A stretch of DNA of 64,000 nucleotides from Linnemannia elongata. Its lineage: Eukaryota > Mortierellomycota > Mortierellomycetes > Mortierellales > Mortierellaceae. A model generated the notes under the pieces. It was not told the origin of the DNA and ran no database searches. It worked only from the letters and a program-made list of their open reading frames with translations. Numbering within the stretch: the first letter of the stretch is position 1; the number at the start of each line of letters is the position of its first letter. This document shows, one piece after another, positions 1-11,452 of this stretch. The position numbers and the translations under genes were made by a program. The DNA is taken from the NCBI GenBank assembly GCA_036320915.1, contig JAXBDG010000012.1, positions 1,910,501 through 1,974,500 of the forward strand, written 5' to 3'.

Positions 1-2709
1 CTCATCGCATCACTCGGGATAGTGGCGTAAACGATGGAAGCCTCTCCAGAGGTGGACAGTTGGATGTACTACTCCGTTCCTCCACACAACCAAGAGCTTT
101 TGACCCAACCAGTTTCAATGACTTGTTGGTCCGTTTCATTGTTACAACAAAGCAGCCATTCTCCATTGTCAAGAGTCCAGCCTTTCAAGAACTTTTGAAC
201 CACGCTACGATGGCTAATGAGCCTCAGGTCAGGCTCCCTTCAGATGACACAATGGCAACAAAGGTAAAGTGTCTCTGCTTATTGAATGATGTTCTAGCCC
301 ATTAAAATGCCTCTATCACAACCCTTCTAACCAGATTAATTTGAATTAAACCAAACGCAAATACTTTGAGATGGAAGAACAAGTGATTGCAATGTTCGCT
401 GACGTGCACAAAGTGTCTTTGACGACTGGCGGTTGGACAAGTCCATCTCAAGACGACTTCTTGGGCGTGATGGCACACTGGATTGACAGTAATTGGACCC
501 AGAGAGAGTTGGTGATTGAATTCGAGCCATTGCAGGGTGCCCATAGTGGCGAAAACCTTGCCGAGGCTTTGGTGATAGTTCTTGAACGATTCCGTCTCGG
601 CGAAAAACTCCAAAGCATCACCACTGACAATGCAACTAATATGGCCAAGATGGTGCGAGATCTTGTACAGCATCCAAAGGCAATTGACTGGTATGTTGTT
701 TAGTGGAAAATATCGTAATTGAACCAATGTACATAATGGGACTTTGGTTTTTAACTTGCATCTTTTCTCATTTTATTAAGGACACTCGGAGGCAACTTAT
801 ATCATGTACCATGCCTTGGTCATATCATAAATCTGGCGGTTCAAACGATGCTAGGTAAGGATGTTAACTTTCCAAAAAATTTTAAGTCGACTGAAAGTCG
901 ACTGATAAGTGATACTATGCGTAGTGTAAGCTCTTCTGCAGTGGTAGCCATGGTGTTTGGGTTCTAACTTTCTTTTTTTCTTCGGCAATACGCATTCTTT
1001 TGATCATATATATTTTAAGTAGCAAGCTCTCCTTGACTTCATCTCTGAAGGGGGAAAAGAAGCATGATAACACAGTCGGGCCTCCATCGCCTAACGCGCA
1101 AAATGAAAAATGATAATCGTGCATAATTCGGTGACAGTTCAAAGGACATGCTGTACCTATCCCGTTAGTGATTGGATCAAAGAACACTTTGTAGCGGTGA
1201 GATGCATGTCATAACTATCATGAGGAGAGTGACAAGCGTACAGAGCAATATGTTTACTTGTCGCAAAGGCAAAAAAAAGGAACAGAACGAAAATTTTGTG
1301 CCAGGCGGTTGCTGGGCAATGGTTCATTTTTTCGTATCTCTGCTCCGCCTCTCACAAGGAACGCGTGCTGGCGCTCTGTTTCAAAAACAAAACATCCCTT
1401 ACCCAGCCTTGAACCTGTATAATTGTTTCACTTAGTACCAGGGTTCCGGCTTCTCCATCGTCATTTCCTGCGAATGTTTGTGAATCTGAGACTCTGAGAT
1501 AGAGAAGGTGTCAGTCGACTCCAATTTTTTTCAGTCGGGTTTATCGACTGGCGACTTACACCCTTAATGCTAGGTCCTGGTGGTTTGAATGATCAGCCGC
1601 CTGAGAATGAAAATCTCTACCCCAATGACGATGAGGATGAGGAGGACGCCAAGCTTAAGGTCGCCAAGCTAACTACGCTGAAGAAATTGAGGATGGGCAT
1701 CATCAAAGTCAGGTACAATGAATTGATCTACTTTTTTTTGGTCGTCTTTATTGAAATTATAGAACTCTACTAACCATATATTACTTACTTACTGTACAAA
1801 TCGTTGCCACAAAGGATCCAAAAGTTTGCCCGTATTTGCGACATTGTGAAATGCCCAAAGCTTGCACTGATAAGGGATGTCCGCACGCGATGGAACTCAA
1901 CGTTCTCCATGGTGGATCGAGCAATCGATCTCAAGGATGCCTATCAGTCCATATGTCAGAACGAGCCAACACTTGCGACATACACCTTGGAGGAGGATGA
2001 ATGGTCCTATCTGGAAAGGCTCCGCGTTTTGCTTAGCCAGTTTGTCACCATGACAGAGACCGTATCGTCTAGCGTAGGCTACCCGACTATAAACAGGGCA
2101 ATGTCAGTATACAATACCATGATCGACACGCTGGAAGAGTTAATTGAGCAGGAAGCCGATCCCTCACTAAAGCAAGCCGCCATTTATGAAAAACAAAAGC
2201 TTTTGGACTATTACTCGAAAACGGATTCCACACCAGTATATGCGGTGGCAACAGCAATGGATCCAAGGATGCGGTTCGATTGGTGGGGCGCCAATGACTG
2301 GGGCGAATATATCAAACTCAGCAAGGACATGGTTACGGATATCTGGAATCACCATTACAAAGTAAAAGAAGGACCAATCGAACTTGATGTCGACACAGAA
2401 CGGCAGATGAAGATGTTCGGGATCAAGAAGAAAGCAGGCGAGCTTGACGAGTACGTCCATGAAGGCAGTATGCTGGTATCCTGCAAGAATGAGCCTCCCG
2501 AGTTGATGTATTGGCGGGCTCAGACGGAACGATGGCCCAATCTATCAAGGATGGCACGCGATTATCTTGCCATTCCCGTAACATTGACCCCAGCAGAGCG
2601 ATGCTTCTCCCAGGCCAAGTACGTTCTGCCACCTGAAAGGAATAGTCTTGCTCCATCAAGCATTCGACAGCTGGTTATTTTGAACTCTTGGTTCAAAGAG
2701 TTACCTTAA
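1..2709 (+). CDS. hAT-family transposase, 5' end outside window, interrupted by a MITE
   Basis: Transposase of the hAT superfamily (cut-and-paste DNA transposon). The frame is open from the left edge, so the start and any BED zinc finger lie outside. Exons inferred from GT-AG and phase: <1-263, 371-690, 781-854, 1574-1712, 1815-2709. Recognisable hAT blocks in order: a QPFSIVKSPAF-like region, a TGGWTSPSQDDFLGVMAHW block with the TTDNATNMA catalytic-region motif, CLGHIINLAVQ, RTRWNSTF, and the C-terminal hATC dimerisation region (AIPVTLTPAERCFSQAKYVL, then NSLAP). The first exons read without a stop once the four introns are removed. The third intron is exactly a 711-bp transposon plus one copy of its target duplication. 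Family assignment is firm; whether the protein is active cannot be judged because the 5' end is missing. Confidence 0.85.
848..855. repeat. Left copy of 8-bp target site duplication
   Basis: ATGCTAGG, identical to 1567-1574. Its last G joins the element's first bases TAAGG to make a GTAAGG splice donor. Confidence 0.85.
856..1566. mobile_element. Non-autonomous hAT-type element (711 bp) with 8-bp TSD
   Basis: The sequence ATGCTAGG occurs at 848-855 and again at 1567-1574, directly flanking this segment. An 8-bp target duplication is the hAT signature. The ends are imperfect terminal inverted repeats: TAAGGATGTTAA at the left, and the right end reads TAAGGGTGTAAG on the minus strand. Subterminal GTCGACTG-type motifs occur near both ends (about 888-912 and 1512-1550). 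No convincing ORF lies inside, so it is a MITE or deletion derivative. It interrupts the transposase gene between codons for QTMLG and PGGLND. Confidence 0.85.
1567..1574. repeat. Right copy of 8-bp target site duplication
   Basis: ATGCTAGG, identical to 848-855. The AG at 1572-1573 can act as a 3' splice acceptor that exactly restores the pre-insertion reading frame. Confidence 0.85.
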
Positions 2710-2779
2710 ACTTGTAGTGTTTACTTTTTCATTTCTACAATATATATTTTAAACCATATACCATTCAATCCAACTTGTT

Positions 2780-3335
2780 GAGATCAATCGGTCTCTAATC
2801 AAATCGAATCACTCGAATTACTCGAACCATTCGAATCGAATCGTATTCGAATCGAATCGTATTCGAATCGAATCAATCGAATCACTCGAACCATTCGAAC
2901 CGCATTCGAATCGAATCACTCGAACCATTCGAACCGCATTCGAATCGAATCACTGAACCATTCGAACCGCATTCGAATCGAATCACTGAACCATTCGAAT
3001 CGTATTCAAATCGAATCACTCGAATCACTCGAACCATTCGAATCGTATTCAAATCGAATCACTCGAATCGTATTCAAATCGAATCACTCGAATCACTCGA
3101 ACCATTCGAACCGCATTCGAATCGAATCATTCGAATCAATTGATCAAATGGCTTGAATACAATTCGATTGACCAGAAATTAAGGGCACCTCTCGAAGCAT
3201 TCGAATCATTCGAACCATTCGGATCGAATCGAGTAGAGGAGTAATCAAATCGAATCGAATCCAGCCTATCTCAAATTCGATTCAAATTCATTGGAATTGA
3301 ATCGAACTCGAATTATTCGATTCGATTAGAAGTCC
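2780..3335. repeat. TTCGAATCGAATC satellite-like array
   Basis: About 550 bp made of variants of ATTCGAATCGAATCACTCGAAC, with higher-order units such as the one ending ACCATTCGAACCGCATTCG repeated around 2890-3000. The core TTCGAA is palindromic, so both strands look alike. The array begins about 80 bp after the hAT stop codon and runs into the 3' end of the CRN fragment, whose last codons are made of this repeat. It could be subterminal repeat of the hAT element or an independent satellite. Confidence 0.8.
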
Positions 3336-3651
3336 TATGCTGGACGATGATGTGGATCGTATTTTGGGCGGTTTGTCTGGAAACACCCCAAAGAGATCGT
3401 CTTTTTCATCGAGCTCTTCCTTCGAGGGGACGTCGCCTAGCGAAATGTCTTTGCGGTCCTTCTTTGGAACGAGAGGGATGGAGACGCGCCAGAGCATGAG
3501 GTCCTTGGCATCAACTCCTTTGTAAGTGTCAGGAATCTTGGTCTTCATTGCATCTGTGAGGTGATCGACAATTTTTGATGCGTCGATGTCGACAGAGAAT
3601 GGCAGAGTCTCCATCAACAAGACAGAACAGGGTCAGGAGATTGTTGGCCAT
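3290..3651 (-). pseudogene. Crinkler (CRN) N-terminal header fragment, frameshifted
   Basis: From an ATG at 3651 the first codons give LLTLFCLVDG, almost identical to the start of the CRN gene on the other strand at 4017. The header then continues in a different frame (PFSVDIDASKIVDHL, then the DLMLWRVSIP block) after a one-base frame change near 3605-3612. After about 3335 the sequence becomes satellite and the C-terminal effector domain is absent. It is therefore a truncated, frameshifted copy of the ubiquitin-like CRN header. The two starts lie 366 bp apart in divergent orientation. Confidence 0.8.
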
Positions 3652-4016
3652 AGTGTTGCGAAGCATTAAAAGTAAAGAAAGGAAGAGAAGAAAAGAGAGT
3701 TGTAGAGAAGGTGTGAGGTGTGCAAAGAGAGCTAAGGATGAAAGAATATAGAGAAAAGAGGAAGGATGTGGGTTTAAAGGAAAGTACAAAGAGGAAAAGG
3801 GCTTGGGTGGCAAAAGCGATGAAGGTTTTGAAATGGTGGTGGGAGTGGTGAGAAAGTACAAAGTCTAAGAAAGAAAAGGTGGACTCTGACGAGGCTAAAA
3901 AAATATTGGTTAGGAGGGGTTTACGATCTCCCACTTCGGTGACGTAATTTATGCGCCTTCTTGACAATCCTCACTTTCTTCTCTTGACTTTCTTGTCTTT
4001 TAAAGCTTCGCACACT
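3652..4016. promoter_or_regulatory. Shared intergenic region between two divergent CRN starts
   Basis: The 365 bp between the divergent CRN start codons at 3651 (minus) and 4017 (plus) has purine-rich top-strand runs (about 3660-3850), meaning a pyrimidine-rich leader for the minus-strand copy, as is common in fungal promoters. No specific factor site is recognised. Confidence 0.4.
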
Positions 4017-6425
4017 ATGACCGACAATCTCCTGACCCTGTTCTGTCTTGTCGACGGAGAGGCCACCACCAACGCGTTCCCTGTCGAGATCGAATCAACC
4101 AAGACCATCGGCGACCTCAAGAAGCTCATCAGGACCGAGAAGATCAACCGCTTTCATGATGTTGATGCTGACGAGCTCACCCTTTGGAGAGTCTCGATCC
4201 CAGATGTCGACGACGACGAGACCCCTGTCTTGATTGACAACCTGACAGGGAAAAAGAAATTGAGGGCGACCAACAAGCTTTCGATGGTCTTTGACGCCGC
4301 TTTTCCAGAGGATACAATTCGCGTCGTTGTCCAGCGACCCCCACCAGGTACAGTATCCTTGCTTTCTCTAACCAAGCCTTATCATGTAGCATAACGCTAT
4401 GGTATTTGTAACGCCCTTTCGCAATATTTACCTATGCTTTCTTTTTTACTTCCTATAGTTGCCAAAAGAGTCCGTGAGGAAGATGCAGGTGAATAGCTTG
4501 TCTTTGACTGTGTTTATGACCATTTTCAAACGGCCTCATTGCTTTCAATCACTCGCGGACATGTAGAAGTTGCTAATATTCTTGGTCGATTCCTTTACTT
4601 GCACATTGTTTCTCCTACTAGGACCCTCTTCCACGAGAAAGCGTCATCGTCCTCACACGCTGATGGATGCGATTGAGGATGCTGGTCTCGCGGAGATTGC
4701 TATAGTGGATGACGAATTTGACCTCTCTCGTCTAGACAACAAACAGAGAGTCGTGCTGCTTGGTTGCATTGGTCAAATGGTCAGCAGGTCGGACACTTTC
4801 TACTCGTTGTCTAGCACTGCCCGCGAGTTCCAAGGCACCAACATGAAAGTCATGGACAAGATATCGGCTCCTCACGGCACCAAACTTCCTGTGGTCAACA
4901 CAAACGAACTCTTTATTAGAGAGACCTACAAAGAACTTCACGACACGATCCTCGGGAGATTTGATAACGCGCGGGCTGGAAACGAGATGCAAAACCAAAT
5001 CGTTGTTACAGGTACATCTGGGATCGGCAAATCGGCCTTCCTCGTGTACTTCGCCATTCGCCTTCTTGCCGAGAGCGACGACGACAACCCTCTGATGATC
5101 ATTTTCCACACCAAGCGGAGCTCGAAATGCTACGCCTTTGGAGGACGCTCTGCTGTCCGTTCCGGAGATATCAAGGACTTTGAACCCTTTCTCAGTCTGC
5201 CTGACACATGGTATTTTGTCGACAGCTCTCCTGATCCAGTTCTCGATCGAGCCAAGACAGTCATTTCAGCTTCTCCAAAAACCCTATTCTCCGAGGCTCA
5301 CCAATATCAGGACGTCGACAAAGGGGTGGCATGGCGCTATTACATGGCCCCATGGAGCCTGGAGGAATTGACAATGTGCAGGACCAACGTTACGAGCTTC
5401 CAGGTAGTTCCTTTGGAAGCCATGGAGGATCTCTACGCCAAGATAGGCGGTGTGCCGAGATATGTCCTAGAGAGGCCGATGAACGTATGTGCCAGGTCCA
5501 TCATTTCTTCGACGAGAGAATCTTACGATGGAGATAACCAATACGCGGACAACCTGTCCTCCATGTAGCTCATGCTAATTCTATAATATCTTAAACTATT
5601 TTATCACTAGGAATTGAACCTCATTCCAGATGACCTTGAGAGCGCGAAAGCTATGGCATGTGAGCGCCTTGGACAAGCCCTCGACCGAGTCAAGGATCCA
5701 GTGATGCTGATGCAGTTCTTCGCCCAAGGGAAAGACACACTTGATTTCAGCAGCCGTCTTATTCACCGCTGGCCTACGAATGGCCATCGCACGTTTCGAT
5801 TGGAATGGGCTTCGACATATGTCGCGGAGAAGGTTGGTACTTTACTGACTCAAGATACCGCGCCCAAATGCTGAAAAGGCTCATCGCGGATCCCAGTGGA
5901 AGCTCCAGTGGTATCATGTTTGAGGCATATGTTCTCCGTGTCTTCCGAGAAGGAGGCCACATCTTTGAAATCAAGGATCTCGGAACAGGACAGTCTACTC
6001 AGCTGCGTATCCCACGGAATCCACAATCAGAGCATTTCAGCACGATTTCCCCAGTGGCTGCAGGTACACTATGCATACCAAGGAGTCGTAACTATGCCTG
6101 TGTGGACTTGCTGATGGCTCCCAGAAACCTTTTCCAAATCACGATTTCCAGGATCCATGCTATCAAAGGACCTCCGCTCTCAAAGCTTATTGGCAGCCTC
6201 ATCGAAGCACACTGGATCTCCCCTGATGATGAACCTTGGCTTATTTTTGTCGTTCCGAGTCAAGTTTATGCCGATTTTGAGACACAGAACTATCTGTCTT
6301 CGGAGAGGAAAGTTTACCAAAGACTTCCTGCAGCTCTACGACGTGTGAGGCAGCATGTGCTGAAGATTGATCTGGAGTCAGCGGCAGCAGGCAGATCACC
6401 CGGTTTGCAGATCCCGATACAGTAA
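4017..6425 (+). CDS. Crinkler (CRN) effector-like protein with P-loop NTPase and nuclease-like C-terminus, probable frameshift
   Basis: Inferred exons: 4017-4347, 4459-4488, 4622-5484, 5611-6425. The first exon encodes the ubiquitin-like CRN header (LTLFCLVDGE, DVDADELTLWRVSIPD). After two small introns comes a P-loop NTPase region with Walker A GTSGIGKS (about 5011-5035) and a conserved LEWASTYVAEKV segment. The last third (MFEAYVLRVFREGG, then VDLLMAPRNLFQITISRIHA) resembles the restriction-endonuclease-like domain described for CR-type toxins and CRN effectors. The last exon changes frame between about 5832 and 5880, and no intron of plausible length or phase fixes this, so the gene is a young pseudogene or contains an assembly indel. 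Family members are host- or rival-directed effectors; a function for this copy is inference. The ATG at 4017 is chosen because the header starts there. Confidence 0.8.
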
Positions 6426-7199
6426 GATCCCAACACACTGGAGTAGATGTTCCATCACCTCCGTTGTCCCCGCACGTCTATCATCCAGTCTCTCTCCCCC
6501 CCCCCCCCCCCCCCCCCCCCCTATCACTCTTCGTTGGTAATGTCTCCATACGCCTCAAGCTCTTTTGCATCTCCAAGCTTTTGTAAAATACTTGAACTGA
6601 TTACAATACTTGCGAGCTAATTTCTCTGAGTGACCGGCCAAAGGGATATGTTAGCTAGTAAAGGCTCTTCACTACTGATGTGTAGTCTTGGAAACAACTT
6701 GTTCACGGTCGAAGGGAATTGGAGGAATAAATGTGGGGAAAGGCGAATGTTTGTAGCACTTGGTGCTCTATCTTGGCTTACTTCCTCTTTGCTTTCCAAA
6801 AGGCAAGGCGTGAAAGTAACAGCCCTGGATGTAATAATGGGGAGAGGCACAATGTTGAGAAAGTCGAAAAGGGTAATGTAAGAATGGGAGTTGTATAATG
6901 GTATTGGGTAAAGGTGTTGTTGGATGAGAAATGAGAGGAGAAGCCTGCTGCTTCTGGCGAACGAAGGAGAATCCGGATTGAGAGCGCGGATGAAATTTAT
7001 ATGACCTTGTGTCACTTGTGATTAGTGGATGACCTAGTCAGCATAGACTGAGGATGGCTTCCATAGTGAAAGAAAAAGAAACATATTCATATGGATCCTT
7101 GTATGATGACAACAATAACACAAGTCGCCTAAGATTCCTGGAAGCACACACTCTCCTGGATTTTGTCGCTTGAATGTTGTCATATTAATAGGCCTATTT
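6426..7199. other. Intergenic, no supported gene
   Basis: Contains a run of about 26 C residues at 6497-6522 just after the CRN stop codon. An open frame on the minus strand at 6617-7015 has no recognisable domain and an unremarkable composition, so it is not called. Confidence 0.5.
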
Positions 7200-8698
7200 A
7201 AGTGCGGCGTTTGAGATGGGCAAGGTCCTTGTTGGCATGGACGAGATCAAGGAGCCACAACAAAAAGCAGAGGTTCTTTTAGCGAGTCTTGGTAAGTCCG
7301 GTGTGTATATTTAATGAAATATTTTTTACAGTATGTATTTACTGCTGTTTTGTAACCTTTCGCTACCCTCCCCTTTGTTTTTTTTTTTCTTTTACATGAA
7401 GAAAATCCTTGGACGAGTGGAACCTTCAGGCCAACGTGGTTGGGACCACTACCGACCAAGGTTCCAATGTCAAAAAGTGCATGTTGCAGTTCAGAGAAAC
7501 TTCACAAGCTCCTTGGTTCCCATGTACTGCTCACAAAGTACAAATCGCCATCAACAATGCCTGGGGAGATGGAGGGGCTCTGCCGCTGCTGGACAAGTGC
7601 AGAAAGATATCGAGGATGTTCAAGAACAAGGATGCCGTAGCGGATCACCTTGCAAAGAGCCAGAAAGACTCCGGAATCGATAACATCATGCCAATCACCA
7701 TGAATGAAACCCGCTGGAACTCTCGCTATGAGATGACTAAGCGGGTTATCAAGCTCAAACACCACATCGACAGCACCATCACCTACTTCAACACATATCC
7801 CGACCTTCTTCCCGCTCACATCAAGCTTGACGAGCTCAACTGTTCCTACTGTCGGATACGGAACTGGATACTCTTCAGGACATTGAATTACTTTTGGAAA
7901 AGGCCAGCAAATACGGGAAAACATGGGAGCGTCAACCATACCGACAATCTCCAAAATGTATCTGGAAGCATTCACACTATTACCCGACTTTACCGAAATG
8001 AAGTCAGATATTGGCATGAGCGTCTACAACAAGCTGGATATATGAATCAGATCTCGCTGGTCTTTTTCCGCCCCAACACAGCCAGTTGCCCCGATCGAGG
8101 TGGATGGTCGTCCAATTTCCAACAAGAGGTGTGTCGAGTACAACGCTGAGATGGAGAGCTTCCGTGCCACCATACAACAACAGGACACTCTCCTTGCCGC
8201 CATGTTTTTGGATCCGAGTCTCTTGGACGACAATATCTGGAAAGGACAAAGTGGCGAGCGTCTAAGTACAAGGGCAAGGGCGTATCTTGTGAAGGGGATT
8301 GTAATGGATCTGAGAAAGGAGGGTCGAAACGGCGACTTGCATGTGATGGACTTTGCGCCAACAGGATTGGCGAACCTTACGATGTTTACACAGCATGTGA
8401 CAAGGATGAGGTTGAAGAACGAGCTGGGCGAATTCAAGGACAATCCTCATCTTTTCTGGAGGAAGTACAAGGGCCTTCACAGCGAGCTAGCCACTGTTGC
8501 GCGACGCCTTTTATGCTTCAGTGGACGTCGTGCGAGGCTGAGCGTGTCTTCAGCAAGGCCGGATATCTTACTTCGCGCAGGTCCAGTCTCAGCACGCCCC
8601 ATCTTCGCAATATCCTGTTCTCTAAAAGCATTACCAAGGCTTTAACAGCACTGCAGATGGAGAGAGAGAAGGTCCAGAGAACAGCAACAGCAGCATAG
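7200..8698 (+). pseudogene. Decayed hAT transposase
   Basis: hAT-like segments occur in order but in different frames: GTTTDQGSNVKKC and PCTAHKVQIAINNAW (about 7450-7560), ETRWNSRYEM (7708-7737), LLEKASKYGKTW (about 7895-7925), STIPTISKMYLEAF (about 7930-7970), MFLDPSLLDD (8200-8230), and the hATC-type CEAERVFSKAGYL (8526-8565). At least three frame changes (around 7840, 7926 and 8500) and an in-frame stop near 8040 break it. An intron at about 7291-7408 joins the first two exons. The 5' part is not recognisable. It differs in sequence from the hAT at the left edge and so is a separate lineage. Confidence 0.85.
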
Positions 8699-9112
8699 CA
8701 ATTCTTTTCTACTTTTATTTAATATCACCAACCATCATAAGCATGAAAACTAAACGAAAATACTGTTGATGGGTGTTCTGGCTAAGTGTGTGAGTTCTTG
8801 GTATATATGTGTTGGTGAGATTATGAATGTTTGAATGGAAGAGAGTGAGTAAATGAAAGATGAATGAAATGAGAGAGGCAGAGGGAGGGTGGAGGGTGAA
8901 AGGATGGGAGAAAGAGTGAGTGAGAGAAGGAAAGAGAAAGTGAGAAGAGAAGTAGGAAAAATGTCGACGCAAGAGAAGGAGGTAGAAGGGAGAAGAAGAT
9001 AGGAACAAGAGTCGATGCTGCCATTGCAACGTGAAAGCGAATATTCTTTAACTGCATGCTCTTCCCCTGTTCTTGAGGTTCTTTCAGTCTTTATTTGCCG
9101 GAAATCCTCTCA
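8699..9112. other. Purine-rich intergenic DNA, no supported gene
   Basis: The top strand is rich in AG runs (8840-9010). Minus-strand frames here read Ser/Leu/Phe/His low complexity with no domain. Confidence 0.5.
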
Positions 9113-9270
9113 GCCCATCGTTCGGCATGTTTTCAAAAGTGGTCATTTTTTTCCCTCTTATTTCAGCCTATCTTTTGGCATGTTTTGAAAGTGGTTATTT
9201 TTTTCCATCCTCGTTGTTAGACTTTATTGGCCAATCATTTGGCATGTTTTGAAAAGTGGTGATTTTGATT
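9113..9270. repeat. Three imperfect tandem copies of a roughly 60-bp unit
   Basis: The unit core TTTGGCATGTTTTGAAAAGTGG followed by T-rich sequence appears at about 9122, 9173 and 9239, each preceded by a CCNATC motif. Spacing is 50-65 bp with several mismatches. It is a short minisatellite or the remnant of a local duplication. Confidence 0.7.
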
Positions 9271-11150
9271 TTGACATGCTTACCTTGTTACACAACGTGC
9301 CCACATTTGACCCAACTCTCAACAAATACAGTCACTTTTTCAAACAGTCGTGGGCCTTGAATCACACTAGATATACTAAGGGAGTAATAAAAAAAAAAAA
9401 AAAAAAAAAAGGCGGCAAAACCAGAAACAAGGCAAAGATCTGCGGGCAATCCGGTGTATGCCTCTCTTTATAATTTTTTGGTACTGATTGGGTGGATGAA
9501 GGGCAGAGGGTGATACTTAATTGGTTATGCAAGACGAGGGGGTCAGAGAGGCTAGACCAGTGGAGTTAAGAGGGAGGAGGGACAAAGAGCGGGAGGGGGG
9601 AAGGCGAAAGAAATGATTGTGTTGAAGAGGGTAGAGCATGATCTGGGTATAAAGTTATTTAGAACAGAGTGAGTGGAGTAGTATGTCGGAGGGGTAAGTT
9701 GGTGCCATTTTTTTTTTTTTTGTGTTTGTTGTGTTGGAAACAATTCTGCGTATATGCGGAAGTGTGACAAGAAAGAAAAGAAAGGGAGGAAAGGAAGGCG
9801 TGTGAGTGGTACAATGGGGGGAGAAGACGAAGGGAAAGTGAAAGAGGTGAAGGAAGAAGACAGAAGAGGGCAAAACAGGAGATCCGTCTATTTTTTTTTT
9901 ATTTTTTTTTTTTGAGGAGAGGAACGGCTTCTGATTCGTCCTTTCGTTTTTGTTGTTCGTTCCTCTGCTCTCATTCCCATTGTCGACAATCCCTCTCTCT
10001 TACTCTCTCTGGAAAAAAAAGGGGCAAAAAGAAAAAATAAGAACTGTCCAGATGCATAACAAAGGGAGAACCACATAACACGGCTGCCCTTGCTTCAACC
10101 TTGTTCGCGTATTCGTACGACGCTACAAGAAAAGAAAAAAAAATGGACGAATAATCGTCCAGAGAATCCAATGCAGAAAGCCCGATCGATACATACAGTA
10201 TGCAGTTATCCTAAGGTCCAGATCTGAAGGGAAGAAGGGAACGAACCATTCATCGGGCATGATTGGAGTCAATGATGTGGGAAGATAAGTTATGTCGAAT
10301 TGAATTGATGCTTTTGCATTGCATTGCCCCTCCGCCCCGATCTGAGATGAATACATGTTTTGCTTTGCTTACGAAGCTTCCCTTCCTATTAAGAGCAAGG
10401 GTTAGATTGCAAAGTACCAAGAGTAAAAGGGAGGCGTTGAGTGGTGCAGGAGGATAGGGTCCCCAAGGCAAGGCTGGGCGGATAAAATAAAAGCGTCCTG
10501 AAGCAAGACCATGCTCCGTAGGGGAGACGTGCGGTGCTGACCATTGCCACGTACTGTGTACGTTCTTTTCTCTTTTTCTCTCTAGTTGGATTCCGGGATA
10601 GTGATGATTATGATGAAGTAAAATCTGGGAAAGAGAGAGAGAGAGATAGAATCAAAAAAGGGAGAGAAGGGCCGCTGTGTGGTACTAGTCTCGTTTGACG
10701 AGAGCAAGATGACTCCTAAAGGAAAAGCGGTTAGACTTGAGCCAAGCCAGAGGTTGTTCTGTTGAAAAAGGAAAAAAGAAAAAAAAAAAAAAAAACGTTC
10801 AAGGACGATCAAGGTGAGTGGATGGGGATGAGTAGTCATCAGGATGCCTGGTTGAGGGAATATGACAATGGACGTATGAGGAAGAGAGAAGCTAGCGGCG
10901 GTATTCTGTCAGCGTACATGTAAATCATTGATCGACGATAGGGGCGGTCATGATGATACCGGTAACCAAGTCACCAAAGGAGGAGATTGGTCCTCGATCG
11001 GTAGTTTCCTCCAAGAACCAAGACCATATAGGGTAATTTGCAGGGTGATCTTCAGGGATCGATCGGGAGAGGGAAAAGACCTTTTTTTCTTTTTTCTTTT
11101 TGTGAGCAGAGAAAGAGAAACGTTTAAATAGCACTTGGATGTGTGAACAG
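9271..11150. other. Long low-complexity intergenic region
   Basis: Contains homopolymer A (9389-9410), T runs (9711-9721, 9891-9913), AG-rich tracts and many small open frames of low complexity. No protein domain, tRNA or rRNA is recognised. This is probably gene-free DNA plus distal promoter of the F-box gene. Confidence 0.45.
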
Positions 11151-11420
11151 ATTTTTTTTTCTCTTTTGCAATTTTTTGTTGTTTGAATGTCTGTTCACCC
11201 TCTCATATCTTTCCCCCCCCCTCCTTTTTCTTTCTTTTTTATCACTTCAACCCAACCCACCTCTCCCTTACAACATATTCACACACTCATTTATTGCACG
11301 CGCACATACCTCTCTCTCACTCTCACTCTCTCTCTCTCTGCTACTCACATGTTGTAGGTAGTAGCACTCATTCACCATCAACTTGAGACAGGCTAGCATC
11401 ATCATCCCCGCATCAATCTC

Positions 11421-11452
<32 letters not shown>

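Noticed and set aside
1..2709. Reading the 711-bp insertion as an ordinary ancestral intron
   Set aside because: The 8-bp duplication and terminal inverted repeats at its exact edges identify it as a transposon; ordinary introns in this gene are about 90-110 bp.
2817..3330. Possible CRISPR-like or tRNA-derived repeat array
   Set aside because: Units are contiguous with no unique spacers, and GTTCGAATC-like matches are part of the satellite, with no tRNA cloverleaf.
6617..7015. 133-codon open frame on the minus strand
   Set aside because: No domain, no signal peptide, and no splice or codon pattern suggesting a gene; lies in purine-rich intergenic DNA.
8715..9057. Minus-strand open frames rich in Ser, Leu, Phe and His
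   Set aside because: Products of AG-rich DNA read on the other strand; low complexity and overlapping in two frames.
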